A DNA stretch of 35,028 bases from an uncultured bacterium (GTDB lineage Bacteria; Patescibacteriota; Minisyncoccia; Phycocordibacterales; UBA5272): positions 1 to 35,028 of the forward strand of contig CAIQWN010000031.1 in NCBI GenBank assembly GCA_903875555.1, read 5' to 3'. This document shows, one piece after another, positions 9,336 to 18,545 of the stretch. Position numbers and translations under genes: made by a program. Every line of letters begins with the position of its first letter. The stretch's first letter is position 1. The notes under the pieces are model-generated. The model did no database searches. It was not told the DNA's origin and was given only the letters and a program-made list of their open reading frames with translations.

Positions 9336-10868
9336 ATGAATAAAAAACTTTCTCCCTACTTAAAAATCGGTCGTGCAACAGAACTGTCAGGTTCTGATTA
9401 TGTTATTTATCGTGCTTTAGAAATACTTCCTGGTTCTCTTGCTTGGATTACTTTATTTTTAGTTTTTTATTCATCATATTTTTATCCAGTCTATACTTCT
9501 TATTTTATTATTACGTTTTCTGTTTATTGGATATTAAAAACTATTTATCTATCAGTTCATCTTCGTCATAATTTCAAAAGAGTAAAAACAAATCTTTCTA
9601 TAAACTGGAAAGAAAGAATTGAGCATATGAAGTATGATCATATAAGACATTTAGTTTTACTTCCTTATTTTAATGAAAGTGAAGAAGTTGTAGAAAAAAG
9701 TTTGACAGCACTTCTTGATGCACACTATGATCCTAAAAAATTATTTGTAGTTTTGGCTAGTGAAGAAAAAGCAGGAAAGGAAGCAAGTGATATAGGAAAA
9801 AAAATGGAAGAAAAATATAAAGATATTTTTGGAGCTTTTCTACTTACTGTTCACCCAAAAAATATTTTAGGAGAAATGCCAGGCAAGGGATCAAATATTG
9901 CGTATGCTGCTGAAGAGGCGAGACTTAAAATATTAAATAAATTATCTATTAAGTATGAAGATGTTATAGTGAGTGCTTTTGATATCGATTCTGTTGCGTA
10001 TAAAGATTATTTTAACTGTTTAACTTGGAATTTTTTAATTCATCCTACACCACTAAAAGTTTCTTTTCAGCCTGTACCATTTTATAATAATAATATTTGG
10101 GATGCTCCTGCGCTTTCTCGTGTAGCAGCAACCTCTTCTACGTTTTGGCAAATGATACAACAAGAACGTCCAGAGAAGCTCGCAACTTTTTCTTCCCACG
10201 CAATGTCATTTAAAGCTCTTTACGATATTAATTATTGGCAAGTGAATATGGTATCAGAAGATTCTCGTATTTATTGGAATTTGTTTATTGCTAATGATGG
10301 TAATTATGAAGTTGTACCGATATCGTATCCAGTTTCTATGGACGCGAATTTGGATGTAAGTATTTTGAAGACGCTTGTAAATATTTATAAACAACATCGT
10401 CGCTGGGGTTATGGTTGCGAAAACATTCCATATATTATTTTTAATTTTATTAAAAATAAAAATATTCCATTTGGAAAAAAGTTATCAGCAACATTTGTAC
10501 AAGTAGAAGGATTCTGGTCTTTGTCTACTAATCCATTAATTATTTTTCTTTTAGGTTGGCTTCCTGTTATTATCGGCGGAACACATTTTAATACATCAGT
10601 ACTTTCTTATAATCTTCCATTCGTAACACGCGATCTTATGCTTATGGCTATGCTTGGACTTATTTTTTCTGCGTGGATTACACTTTCATTTTTACCACCA
10701 AGACCTAATGGTTACAAAAAACATAGAACAGCTTTTATGGTTTTACAATGGCTTCTTTTCCCAATCAATGTTATTATTTTTAGTGCGATACCAGGACTAG
10801 AATCACAAACAAGGTTGATGCTCGGTAAGTATATGGGGTTCTGGGTCACACCTAAACATCGTAAATAA
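9336..10868 (+). CDS. Membrane glycosyltransferase family 2 (cellulose synthase-like)
   Basis: LLPYFNESEEVVEKSL, FDIDS, SEDSRIYW, QHRRWGYG motifs and flanking TM helices. Confidence 0.85.
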   Translation: MNKKLSPYLKIGRATELSGSDYVIYRALEILPGSLAWITLFLVFYSSYFYPVYTSYFIITFSVYWILKTIYLSVHLRHNFKRVKTNLSINWKERIEHMKYDHIRHLVLLPYFNESEEVVEKSLTALLDAHYDPKKLFVVLASEEKAGKEASDIGKKMEEKYKDIFGAFLLTVHPKNILGEMPGKGSNIAYAAEEARLKILNKLSIKYEDVIVSAFDIDSVAYKDYFNCLTWNFLIHPTPLKVSFQPVPFYNNNIWDAPALSRVAATSSTFWQMIQQERPEKLATFSSHAMSFKALYDINYWQVNMVSEDSRIYWNLFIANDGNYEVVPISYPVSMDANLDVSILKTLVNIYKQHRRWGYGCENIPYIIFNFIKNKNIPFGKKLSATFVQVEGFWSLSTNPLIIFLLGWLPVIIGGTHFNTSVLSYNLPFVTRDLMLMAMLGLIFSAWITLSFLPPRPNGYKKHRTAFMVLQWLLFPINVIIFSAIPGLESQTRLMLGKYMGFWVTPKHRK

Positions 10869-10877
10869 TTTTATATT

Positions 10878-11792
10878 ATGGAATCAAAACCTTTATCAAA
10901 AAGAAAAAGATATTTTTACCTTTCTGTTTGTGTGATTGCTTTTTTTATTCTTTCACCAATTGTTGCTATGTATGCCACAGGGTATCGTTTTGGTGATAAA
11001 TATGAAGTAATGAAGACTGGTGGAATGTATATTGTTACCCAAGCAAAAGATTTTAATGTTTTAGTTGATAATGTACCACAGAAATCTTCAAGTATATTTC
11101 GTCGTAATTTTTTGGTGCAAGATATTAAACCAAATACTTATGATGTAAAAGTAACAAAAGATGGTTTTATGTCATGGACAAAAAAAGTTGTAGTTTATCC
11201 AGAAAAAGTAAATGAAATGTATCCATTTAATTTACCAGAGACTATTGATATGATAGAAATTCCAAAGACTGTCATGTCTCCGGTATTTAGTAATGGAACA
11301 ACAACCCTAAAGAAAAAGGAAACCGAAAATAAAGAATTTGTTTATGTAAAAAATCTTTTCTTTGCGACAACAACTAAAGATGTTTTAATTAAAAACAAAA
11401 TAAGCAATACTACATCTACTTTAGATCAAGCAACAAGTACAGTAAGTCGTAAAAAAATAGCAATAGAAAATATAGCTAATGAAATTTTTGTTGAATGGTT
11501 TGGAGATGAAGATTCTATTCCTCTTTATTTTTGTGATTTAGATAAATGTTTAAAAAGAATGAGTATTTACAAAGGAGAAAATATTAACAGGTCAGAATTA
11601 TTTTTAGATAGAAATGATTTAGTTATTTTTTCTACAAAAGATGGTATTTATGTAACAGAGACTGATGGGAGAGGAGGAAGAAACATACAACCAATAGTAA
11701 TGGGTGATTATGATTTTCGTATTGATGAAGACGGAACATTATATCTTAAAAAAGATGATAAGACTTTTTATAGAGTAGATTTGAAGAGTTAG
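10878..11792 (+). CDS. PEGA-domain-like membrane protein
   Basis: N-terminal TM then VLVDNVPQKSSSIFRRNFLVQDIKPNTYDVKVTKDGFMSWTKKVVVYP. Confidence 0.65.
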   Translation: MESKPLSKRKRYFYLSVCVIAFFILSPIVAMYATGYRFGDKYEVMKTGGMYIVTQAKDFNVLVDNVPQKSSSIFRRNFLVQDIKPNTYDVKVTKDGFMSWTKKVVVYPEKVNEMYPFNLPETIDMIEIPKTVMSPVFSNGTTTLKKKETENKEFVYVKNLFFATTTKDVLIKNKISNTTSTLDQATSTVSRKKIAIENIANEIFVEWFGDEDSIPLYFCDLDKCLKRMSIYKGENINRSELFLDRNDLVIFSTKDGIYVTETDGRGGRNIQPIVMGDYDFRIDEDGTLYLKKDDKTFYRVDLKS

Positions 11793-11827
11793 TGGCTAGT
11801 GTCTAGTTTTTTTGTTAAAATGATGTG

Positions 11828-12694
11828 ATGCAAGGTCACTCTCATCCTATTACAATCTTAACTGACGAAATCACTCGTATTTTTACTGAGATTGGTTTTG
11901 ATGTGGCAGATGGTCCAGAACTTGAAAATGAATGGAATAATTTTGATGCGTTAAATGTTCCGCGTGATCATCCTTCACGCGATATGCAGGACACTTTCTT
12001 TATTCGTGATTACACGAATAAAGCGCAGACAAACGCAGAACAAACGCAGATCAACGCGGAAGGAATACAAAGAAATGCTATTGATAAATTAGGCAGACCG
12101 ATGAGTTTTGTTTTGCGAACACACACTTCATCTGTGCAAATTCGCGAAATGGAAAAGTGGGCGAAACTTTCTGATAAGGAAAAGAAAAAAAATCCTCTCG
12201 CCATAGTTGTCCCAGGAAAAGTTTTTCGTAATGAGGCAACCGACGCCACTCACGAAGCGCAATTTCATCAAGTAGAAGGATTGCTTGTCGGAGAAAATGT
12301 AACACTTGCACAAATGAAAGGAACACTACAACACTTCTTTACAAAATTTTTTGGTAAAGAAATAAATGTTCGTCTTCGCTCCTCTTTTTTTCCGTTCGTA
12401 GAACCAGGATGTGAGTTTGATGTCGAGTGTTTTAAATGTGAAGGAAAAGGTATACATGAAGTATCTTCTGAAAGATTTATTGCTTGTTCATTGTGTAAGG
12501 GGACTGGCTGGATAGAAATCGGTGGAGCAGGAATGGTTCATCCTCGTGTGCTAGAAAATTGTGGAATTGATAATCGCAAGTATCAAGGCTTTGCTTTTGG
12601 TTGCGGTATGGATAGAATCGCAATGTTGAAATGGGGAATGGATGATGTGCGTTTGTTATACAATGGTGATCTAAGAGTGGTTAATCAATTTTAA
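11828..12694 (+). CDS. pheS: Phenylalanine--tRNA ligase alpha subunit
   Basis: GHSHPITILTDEITRIFTEIGF, DALNVPRDHPSRDMQDTFFI, RTHTSSVQIR, EPGCEFDV, GTGWIEIGGAGMVHP, FAFGCGMDRIAML. Confidence 0.96.
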   Translation: MQGHSHPITILTDEITRIFTEIGFDVADGPELENEWNNFDALNVPRDHPSRDMQDTFFIRDYTNKAQTNAEQTQINAEGIQRNAIDKLGRPMSFVLRTHTSSVQIREMEKWAKLSDKEKKKNPLAIVVPGKVFRNEATDATHEAQFHQVEGLLVGENVTLAQMKGTLQHFFTKFFGKEINVRLRSSFFPFVEPGCEFDVECFKCEGKGIHEVSSERFIACSLCKGTGWIEIGGAGMVHPRVLENCGIDNRKYQGFAFGCGMDRIAMLKWGMDDVRLLYNGDLRVVNQF

Positions 12695-12696
12695 TT

Positions 12697-15162
12697 ATGA
12701 AATTCTCACTTAAATGGTTACAAGAACATATAAAGGAAACTATTCATAAAAATGAATATGTTGTTGGAGAAACATCTTGGACGGATATCCCTGAAATGTT
12801 ATCAAAAAAATTCTTAGAGGTTGAAGGGTTTGAGGAGGTAAATGGAGATGTTATATATGATATAAAAGTTTTGCCACATAGACAGCATGATTGTTTTTCT
12901 CATCGAGGTATAGCCCGCGAAATTGCCACTCTATTTTCACTTAAAAGAGAAGAAAGAAAAATTATTCGTCCTTCAATTGATCAAAACATAAAAATAAAAG
13001 TTGTTGTAGAAGACAGTAAACTTTGTTCTCGCTACATCGGTGTTCGTGTTGATAATATAAAAGTTGAAAGCTCTGTTGTGTGGAAAGAAAAATTAGAAAG
13101 TATTGGTCAACGCTCAATTTCCGCGATTGTTGATATTACAAATTTTGTGATGAACGATATCGGTCAGCCTATGCATGCTTTTGATGCGGATAAAGTTATT
13201 GGTGGAATAACTGTGCGTCTCGCAAAAGAAGGTGAGACAATGACAACTCTTGATGGTAAGGAATTAACCATGAAAGGCACAGAAACTGTTATTGCAGATG
13301 ATGAAGGTGTGCTTGCTCTCGCAGGTGTGAAAGGTGGCACAAAAGCTATTGTTGATGAAAATACAAAGTCTATTATTTTTGAATCAGCAAATTTTAATGC
13401 AACCGCAACACGCAAGTCATCTGATTTACATAATATTCGTACCGATGCTTCTAAAAGATATGAAGCACAAATGACGAGTGAATTTGCAGGTGAGGCAATG
13501 GATTATGCATTACAACTCATTAAAGAAATTTATCCAGAATGTATTATCGGAGAAGTTGTTGATGTGTATCCTCGCACAGATAAAATATTTAAAATCGGAA
13601 TCGGTACTCACGAAGTAAATAAATTACTTGGCACAAATTATTCTGATGAAATAATTGAAAAAACTTTAAAGCAATTAAATTTTTCATTTGAAAAAATAAT
13701 TCCAGAGCAAAAGTTAAAAGAAATTATTCCTCAAACACTTGATAAACCATACGACCGTTTAGCAAGCACGCTTCACGATGCTCCAAATAAATTTTCTTGC
13801 GGCTCGCTCGTGAATTGGTTTTATAAAGAATGTGGTTATCCAAGTCCTCGTGTGGCGCTTGATATGTATATCTATTGCAAAAATGTTGATCACGAAGATC
13901 TCCGTTTTGGTGATTTCGTTTTTACAAATACAAAAATAGAAAAACCAAAAGATGTGATGATATATTCACAAGTTTTAGGTAAAGAAATTCCAGATGCTCC
14001 AAAATATACACAGACAGTTGAGTATATGCCAGGAATAGAATTTGCTCCAGGGATTGATCATGTTGGAATGTATATTGGTGATGGAAAAGTTTTACACACA
14101 GGAAGTGGTATAGGAAAAACTGTGATTGAAGAATTAAAGACTAGCGAATATTTTAAAAATGAATGTTGGTATGGAAGAATGGTTGAAGATTTATCGGTGG
14201 AACAATTTGTTATCTCTGTTCCATTTGAAAGATTAGATGTTCGTATCAAAGCCGATGTGATTGAAGAAATTGCTCGTGTTATTGGTTATGATTCTATTGC
14301 AAGTGAACTTCCAAAATTAAACCGCACAGGTTTACCACATAAGCGTCTATATTACGAAACAAAAATAAAAAATATTTTAATCAAGAATGGGTTTTCTGAA
14401 ATTTATACTTATACTTTTGGTGATAAAGGTGAGGTGGAGATTGTGAAAGGATTGGCGCATGACAAAGAAAAACTTCGAACGAATTTGGGTGATGGAGTTT
14501 TGGGTGCGGTCAAAATGAATTTACACAACGCGCCACTTCTTGGAGAAAAAGTAATTAAAGTTTTTGAATTTGGAAATGTTTTTAGTAAAGAAGTAGAAGA
14601 GAGACATTTATCATATGGTTTTGCATGTTCTACAAAAAAAGATAGAGAAGAACTTGTTATTTTATTAGACGCTGTATACAAACTTATATTTAAGAGTTTA
14701 AAATTAAACGAATCTGATTATCAAGAACCAAATATGTATATTAGTAGTGATTTACATCATAAAGAAACAATGATGACTGCTGAGATTAATTTTGATAAAC
14801 TAATAGAAAGTTTACCTGAACCAAAAGATTATGAACCTCTACTACAAAATAAAATTGATGTTTCTTACAAATCCGTCTCTGCTTACCCGTTTATCGTTCG
14901 TGATATTGCTTGTTTTACTCCTGCTGACACAACATGGGAGGATGTCCTTGCTATCATTAACAAAAACGATAATCCTCTCATCGTTCGTCGTTCTTTATTT
15001 GATACATTTAAGAAAACATTCGAAGACAGCACAATAAAAATGTCTTATGCTTTTCGTTTAGTAATTCAATCATTCGAAAAAACTTTAACAGATGATGAGG
15101 CGAATGAAATTGCTAACAAGACCTACAATGATCTTAAAGAGAAAGGTTGGGAGATAAGATAA
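12697..15162 (+). CDS. pheT: Phenylalanine--tRNA ligase beta subunit with an in-frame inserted NlpC/P60-like domain
   Basis: MKFSLKWLQEHI start, B3/B4 (SISAIVDITNFVMNDIGQPMHAFDADK), split B5 (HEVNKLLGTNYSDEIIEKTLKQLNFSFE ... VISVPFERLDVRIKADVIEEIARVIGYD), FDX-ACB C-terminus. Insert contains FSCGSLVNWFYKECG and DHVGMYIGDGKVLHTGS. Confidence 0.95.
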   Translation: MKFSLKWLQEHIKETIHKNEYVVGETSWTDIPEMLSKKFLEVEGFEEVNGDVIYDIKVLPHRQHDCFSHRGIAREIATLFSLKREERKIIRPSIDQNIKIKVVVEDSKLCSRYIGVRVDNIKVESSVVWKEKLESIGQRSISAIVDITNFVMNDIGQPMHAFDADKVIGGITVRLAKEGETMTTLDGKELTMKGTETVIADDEGVLALAGVKGGTKAIVDENTKSIIFESANFNATATRKSSDLHNIRTDASKRYEAQMTSEFAGEAMDYALQLIKEIYPECIIGEVVDVYPRTDKIFKIGIGTHEVNKLLGTNYSDEIIEKTLKQLNFSFEKIIPEQKLKEIIPQTLDKPYDRLASTLHDAPNKFSCGSLVNWFYKECGYPSPRVALDMYIYCKNVDHEDLRFGDFVFTNTKIEKPKDVMIYSQVLGKEIPDAPKYTQTVEYMPGIEFAPGIDHVGMYIGDGKVLHTGSGIGKTVIEELKTSEYFKNECWYGRMVEDLSVEQFVISVPFERLDVRIKADVIEEIARVIGYDSIASELPKLNRTGLPHKRLYYETKIKNILIKNGFSEIYTYTFGDKGEVEIVKGLAHDKEKLRTNLGDGVLGAVKMNLHNAPLLGEKVIKVFEFGNVFSKEVEERHLSYGFACSTKKDREELVILLDAVYKLIFKSLKLNESDYQEPNMYISSDLHHKETMMTAEINFDKLIESLPEPKDYEPLLQNKIDVSYKSVSAYPFIVRDIACFTPADTTWEDVLAIINKNDNPLIVRRSLFDTFKKTFEDSTIKMSYAFRLVIQSFEKTLTDDEANEIANKTYNDLKEKGWEIR

Positions 15163-15164
15163 TT

Positions 15165-15713
15165 ATGAAACTAGAAGTACCATACTACTCACAATATTTA
15201 GAAGTAAAAGATTCGGAGTGGAATATTCGTTCTTGTTCTGGTTCGTGTGTGGCGATGGCGATGGAATTTTTAACTGGGAAGAAAATTGATATTTTGGAAT
15301 ATATGAAAGAGGCGGAGAGAGATGGTGGTTATGATAAATTAAACGGTGCCAGTCACGATTATATTATTTCTTGTTTTGAGAAAGTCGGACTGAAATCTTG
15401 GCGATATAAAAACACGGAAACTAAAGACGTGAACAATGACATCGCTCCACTGATTGAAAGTTTAGAAAATGGTTTTCCTGTTATTGTTTCCATAAATAAA
15501 ATTATTTTAGAACAAAAAAAGTTTCATTTAGTTTTACTTGTCGGTTTAGAGAAAAATGAAAAAGGAGAAGTAACACATTTTTATTATCACGAACCAGAAG
15601 CAACAGTCACAAGCGTAGAAAACAACCCTGCTGTCGGTGGCGCATTTAGAAAGTGTGAAGTAGAAATTTTTAAGAATTTTTACCGCGGTCGTGCTATATT
15701 TGTAAGTAAATAA
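15165..15713 (+). CDS. Peptidase C39-like (papain-fold) protein
   Basis: VPYYSQ...SCSGSCVAMAMEF (Cys region), KFHLVLLVGLE (His region), FYYHEPE. Confidence 0.7.
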   Translation: MKLEVPYYSQYLEVKDSEWNIRSCSGSCVAMAMEFLTGKKIDILEYMKEAERDGGYDKLNGASHDYIISCFEKVGLKSWRYKNTETKDVNNDIAPLIESLENGFPVIVSINKIILEQKKFHLVLLVGLEKNEKGEVTHFYYHEPEATVTSVENNPAVGGAFRKCEVEIFKNFYRGRAIFVSK

Positions 15714-15715
15714 TT

Positions 15716-17062
15716 ATGAAAATTTTTTGTATCGGAATTGGAGGGATTGGACTATCGGCGCTAGCGAGATATTATAAATCACAGGGACATACTGTGAGTG
15801 GATCTGATATGTCTGAAACAGAATTAACGAAGACACTTCAAGACGAAGGAATAGAAATCTTTATTGGTACAGATATGTATCATATTACAGATAATATAGA
15901 TGAAGTAGTTTATACAATTGCGATTCCAGAAAGTCATCCAGAGTTTTTACAGGCTAAAAAATTTGGAATAGTTTGTAAGACTTATGCAGAGGCGCTTGGC
16001 GAAGTGACTAAAGAAAAGAAAACTATAGCTGTATCTGGTACGCATGGTAAAACTACAACTACCGCCATGATGTATCACGCAATGAAAGAGTGCGGAATAA
16101 ACCCGACTGTTATTATTGGAAGTCTAATTGGTGGAACCGGAACAAATTTTATTCATGGAGATTCTGAATATATGATTGTTGAGGCTTGTGAATATCGTCG
16201 TTCATTTTTGAATTTATTTCCAGAATATCTTATTGTTACAAATGTTGATGCTGACCATCTTGATTATTACAAAGATCTGTATGATATAAAAAGTGCCTTT
16301 CAGTCTTTTGCAGAAAAAATTCCTGCGAGTGGATTTCTTGTTACTCATAAAGATCTTTCGTTTGAAACAGTTTGTAAAAAAATTAATGCTGACAGTATTA
16401 ATGCAGACGAGATCGAGTTATCTGTTCTTGGAAAACATAATCAGTCAAATGCACAACTCGTACTCGCAGTGATAAATGCATTAGGATTAGATGAGGTAAA
16501 GGCACGTGCTGGTTTAAGAAAATTCAAAGGAACATGGCGCAGGCTTGAATATAAAGGAGAATATAAAGGTGCTAGTTTTTATGATGACTATGGACATCAT
16601 CCTACAGAAATAAAAGCAACACTAGAAGCGATTAGAGAAAAATATCCAGATGGACTAAACGCGACCGGGAAAAATGTCGCGTCGTCTGACCACCCAAAGG
16701 GTGGTTTAAGAAAGTTTAAATTAGTTGTTGTGTTCCAACCACATCTTTATTCAAGAACAAGATTACTATTTAATGATTTTATAAATTCATTTACTCTTGC
16801 TGATAAAATTTTGATCCTTCCAATTTATGCGGCTCGTGAAGATTTTGATAGTAAAATTTCATCTCATGATTTGGTTGAGAATATTAATAATTCTATTTAT
16901 ATGCAAGATTTAGAAGAAGTAAAAAAATATATTGATGATAAGTGTCATTCTGGTTCGGTGGTAATCACAATTGGCGCAGGAGATGTTTATAAACTTCATA
17001 ATCTTTTTGAAAAAGAAAGTGTTTTGAATTTGGGTGTCATTCCCGTGAAAACGGGAATCTAG
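15716..17062 (+). CDS. murC: UDP-N-acetylmuramate--L-alanine ligase
   Basis: GIGGIGLSALARYYKSQGHTVSGSD, SGTHGKTTTTAMM, YDDYGHHPTEIKATLEA, VVFQPHLYSRT. Confidence 0.96.
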   Translation: MKIFCIGIGGIGLSALARYYKSQGHTVSGSDMSETELTKTLQDEGIEIFIGTDMYHITDNIDEVVYTIAIPESHPEFLQAKKFGIVCKTYAEALGEVTKEKKTIAVSGTHGKTTTTAMMYHAMKECGINPTVIIGSLIGGTGTNFIHGDSEYMIVEACEYRRSFLNLFPEYLIVTNVDADHLDYYKDLYDIKSAFQSFAEKIPASGFLVTHKDLSFETVCKKINADSINADEIELSVLGKHNQSNAQLVLAVINALGLDEVKARAGLRKFKGTWRRLEYKGEYKGASFYDDYGHHPTEIKATLEAIREKYPDGLNATGKNVASSDHPKGGLRKFKLVVVFQPHLYSRTRLLFNDFINSFTLADKILILPIYAAREDFDSKISSHDLVENINNSIYMQDLEEVKKYIDDKCHSGSVVITIGAGDVYKLHNLFEKESVLNLGVIPVKTGI

Positions 17063-17107
17063 GTTTGAATTTTTAGACACTGGATTCCAGATCAAGTCTG
17101 GAATGAC
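17036..17107. mobile_element. MITE-like pair of inverted dRS3-like units (17036-17064 and 17079-17107)
   Basis: gtcATTCCCgtgaaaacGGGAATctaggt ... actggATTCCAGAtcaagTCTGGAATgac; opposed 29-nt units 14 bp apart. Confidence 0.7.
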
Positions 17108-17176
17108 AATACAAATACAATCTGTTACACTTTTGCTGACGACTAACGAATAACTTCCTAACGACTAACTATATCT

Positions 17177-18502
17177 ATGATTAAAGAAATTTATTTACCA
17201 TATTTCAAAAATAAAAAAGTCACCATGATGGGGCTTGGGTTACTTGGTCGTGGGATAGGTGATGCAAAATTTTTAGCAGAAAATGACACAGAACTTTTAG
17301 TCACAGATAAAAAAAGCAAAGAAGAACTCGCAAGTTCGACTAAACAATTAAAAGATTTTCAAAATATAAATTATGTTTTAGGTGAACACCGACTTGAAGA
17401 TTTTAGAGATAGAGATTTTATTTTAAAGTCCGCTGGTGTGCCGATTGATAGTGAATTTATAAATGAAGCTAAGAAAAATAATATCCCTGTTTATATGTCG
17501 GCAGCGTTGGTGTGTGACATTGTTATGAAAGAATTGCCTGAGGTGGTGATAATTGGCGTGACAGGTACTCGTGGTAAATCTACAACAACAGAACTCATTG
17601 CTCATATTTTACGTGAGAACGGTAGTCGTGTACATATTGGTGGAAATATTCGTGGTGTGGCCAATCTTCCAATTCTTAATGTTATTGAAGACGGAGATTT
17701 TTTAGTGCTCGAACTCGACTCGTGGCAACTGCAAGGCTTTGGTGATTTAAAAATTTCTCCACATATCGCAGTGTTTACATCTTTCTTGGATGATCATCTA
17801 AATTATTACAAGAATGATAAAGAATTATATTTTAATGATAAAGCAAATATTTATCGTCATCAAAAAGATGGTGATGTTTTAATTGCGAGTCCTCAAGCTA
17901 GTAGCGAAATTATTATGAGGGGTGAGAGGGTTGCGATTGATGTTCCAGAGGATGTTAAATTTGAAATGAATTTAATTGGTGAGCATAACCAGATGAGTGC
18001 GAGACTTGCTTATGAAGTTGCTCTGCAGTGTGGTCTTGATGATGAAAGTATAAAAAATGCGATTAAAAATTTTAAGGCGATTGAAGGAAGGCTTCAAGAT
18101 ATGGGAATGGTTTGCGGTGTTAGAGTTTTTAATGATAATAACGGCACGACAGAAGATGCGACAGTGATGGCGATAAATTCTATTGTGGAAAAGTTTAGTA
18201 AGAAACCAGTTTTGATTGTTGGTGGTGCAGATAAATTTTTACTGATAAATAAATTAGAAGATGCGATAAAAGAAAATGTGAAAGAAGTCGTGTATCTTTC
18301 AGGAACCGGAACAGACAGAATTAATCTTCCAAAAAAATATGAATTTGAAAAATTAGAAGACTGTGTGAACAAAGCTTTTGAGATAGCAGAAGAAGGCGAT
18401 ATAATTCTTTTTTCTCCCTCCTTTGCTTCATTTTCAAAATATTTTAATAATGAATATGAGAGGAATGACTTATTTGTAAAAATAGTTGAAAGTAAAAAAT
18501 AA
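17177..18502 (+). CDS. murD: UDP-N-acetylmuramoylalanine--D-glutamate ligase
   Basis: MMGLGLLGRGIGDAKFLAE, GVTGTRGKSTTTELIAHIL, FTSFLDDHLNYYK, NDNNGTTEDATVMAI, LFSPSFASFSKYFNNEYERNDLF. Confidence 0.9.
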   Translation: MIKEIYLPYFKNKKVTMMGLGLLGRGIGDAKFLAENDTELLVTDKKSKEELASSTKQLKDFQNINYVLGEHRLEDFRDRDFILKSAGVPIDSEFINEAKKNNIPVYMSAALVCDIVMKELPEVVIIGVTGTRGKSTTTELIAHILRENGSRVHIGGNIRGVANLPILNVIEDGDFLVLELDSWQLQGFGDLKISPHIAVFTSFLDDHLNYYKNDKELYFNDKANIYRHQKDGDVLIASPQASSEIIMRGERVAIDVPEDVKFEMNLIGEHNQMSARLAYEVALQCGLDDESIKNAIKNFKAIEGRLQDMGMVCGVRVFNDNNGTTEDATVMAINSIVEKFSKKPVLIVGGADKFLLINKLEDAIKENVKEVVYLSGTGTDRINLPKKYEFEKLEDCVNKAFEIAEEGDIILFSPSFASFSKYFNNEYERNDLFVKIVESKK

Positions 18503-18503
18503 A

Positions 18504-18525
18504 CCCCCGCTAATTTTAGCGGGGG
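18504..18525 (-). terminator. Terminator hairpin, U-tract on the minus-strand side
   Basis: CCCCCGCTAA-TT-TTAGCGGGGG; A-rich 5' flank on + gives a T-tract on -. Confidence 0.65.
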
Positions 18526-18545
18526 GCGAAGTTGTTTCCGTGTAG

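Noticed and set aside
12010-12326. Three overlapping minus-strand ORFs inside pheS
   Set aside because: Antisense to a conserved gene, low-complexity translations, no RBS.
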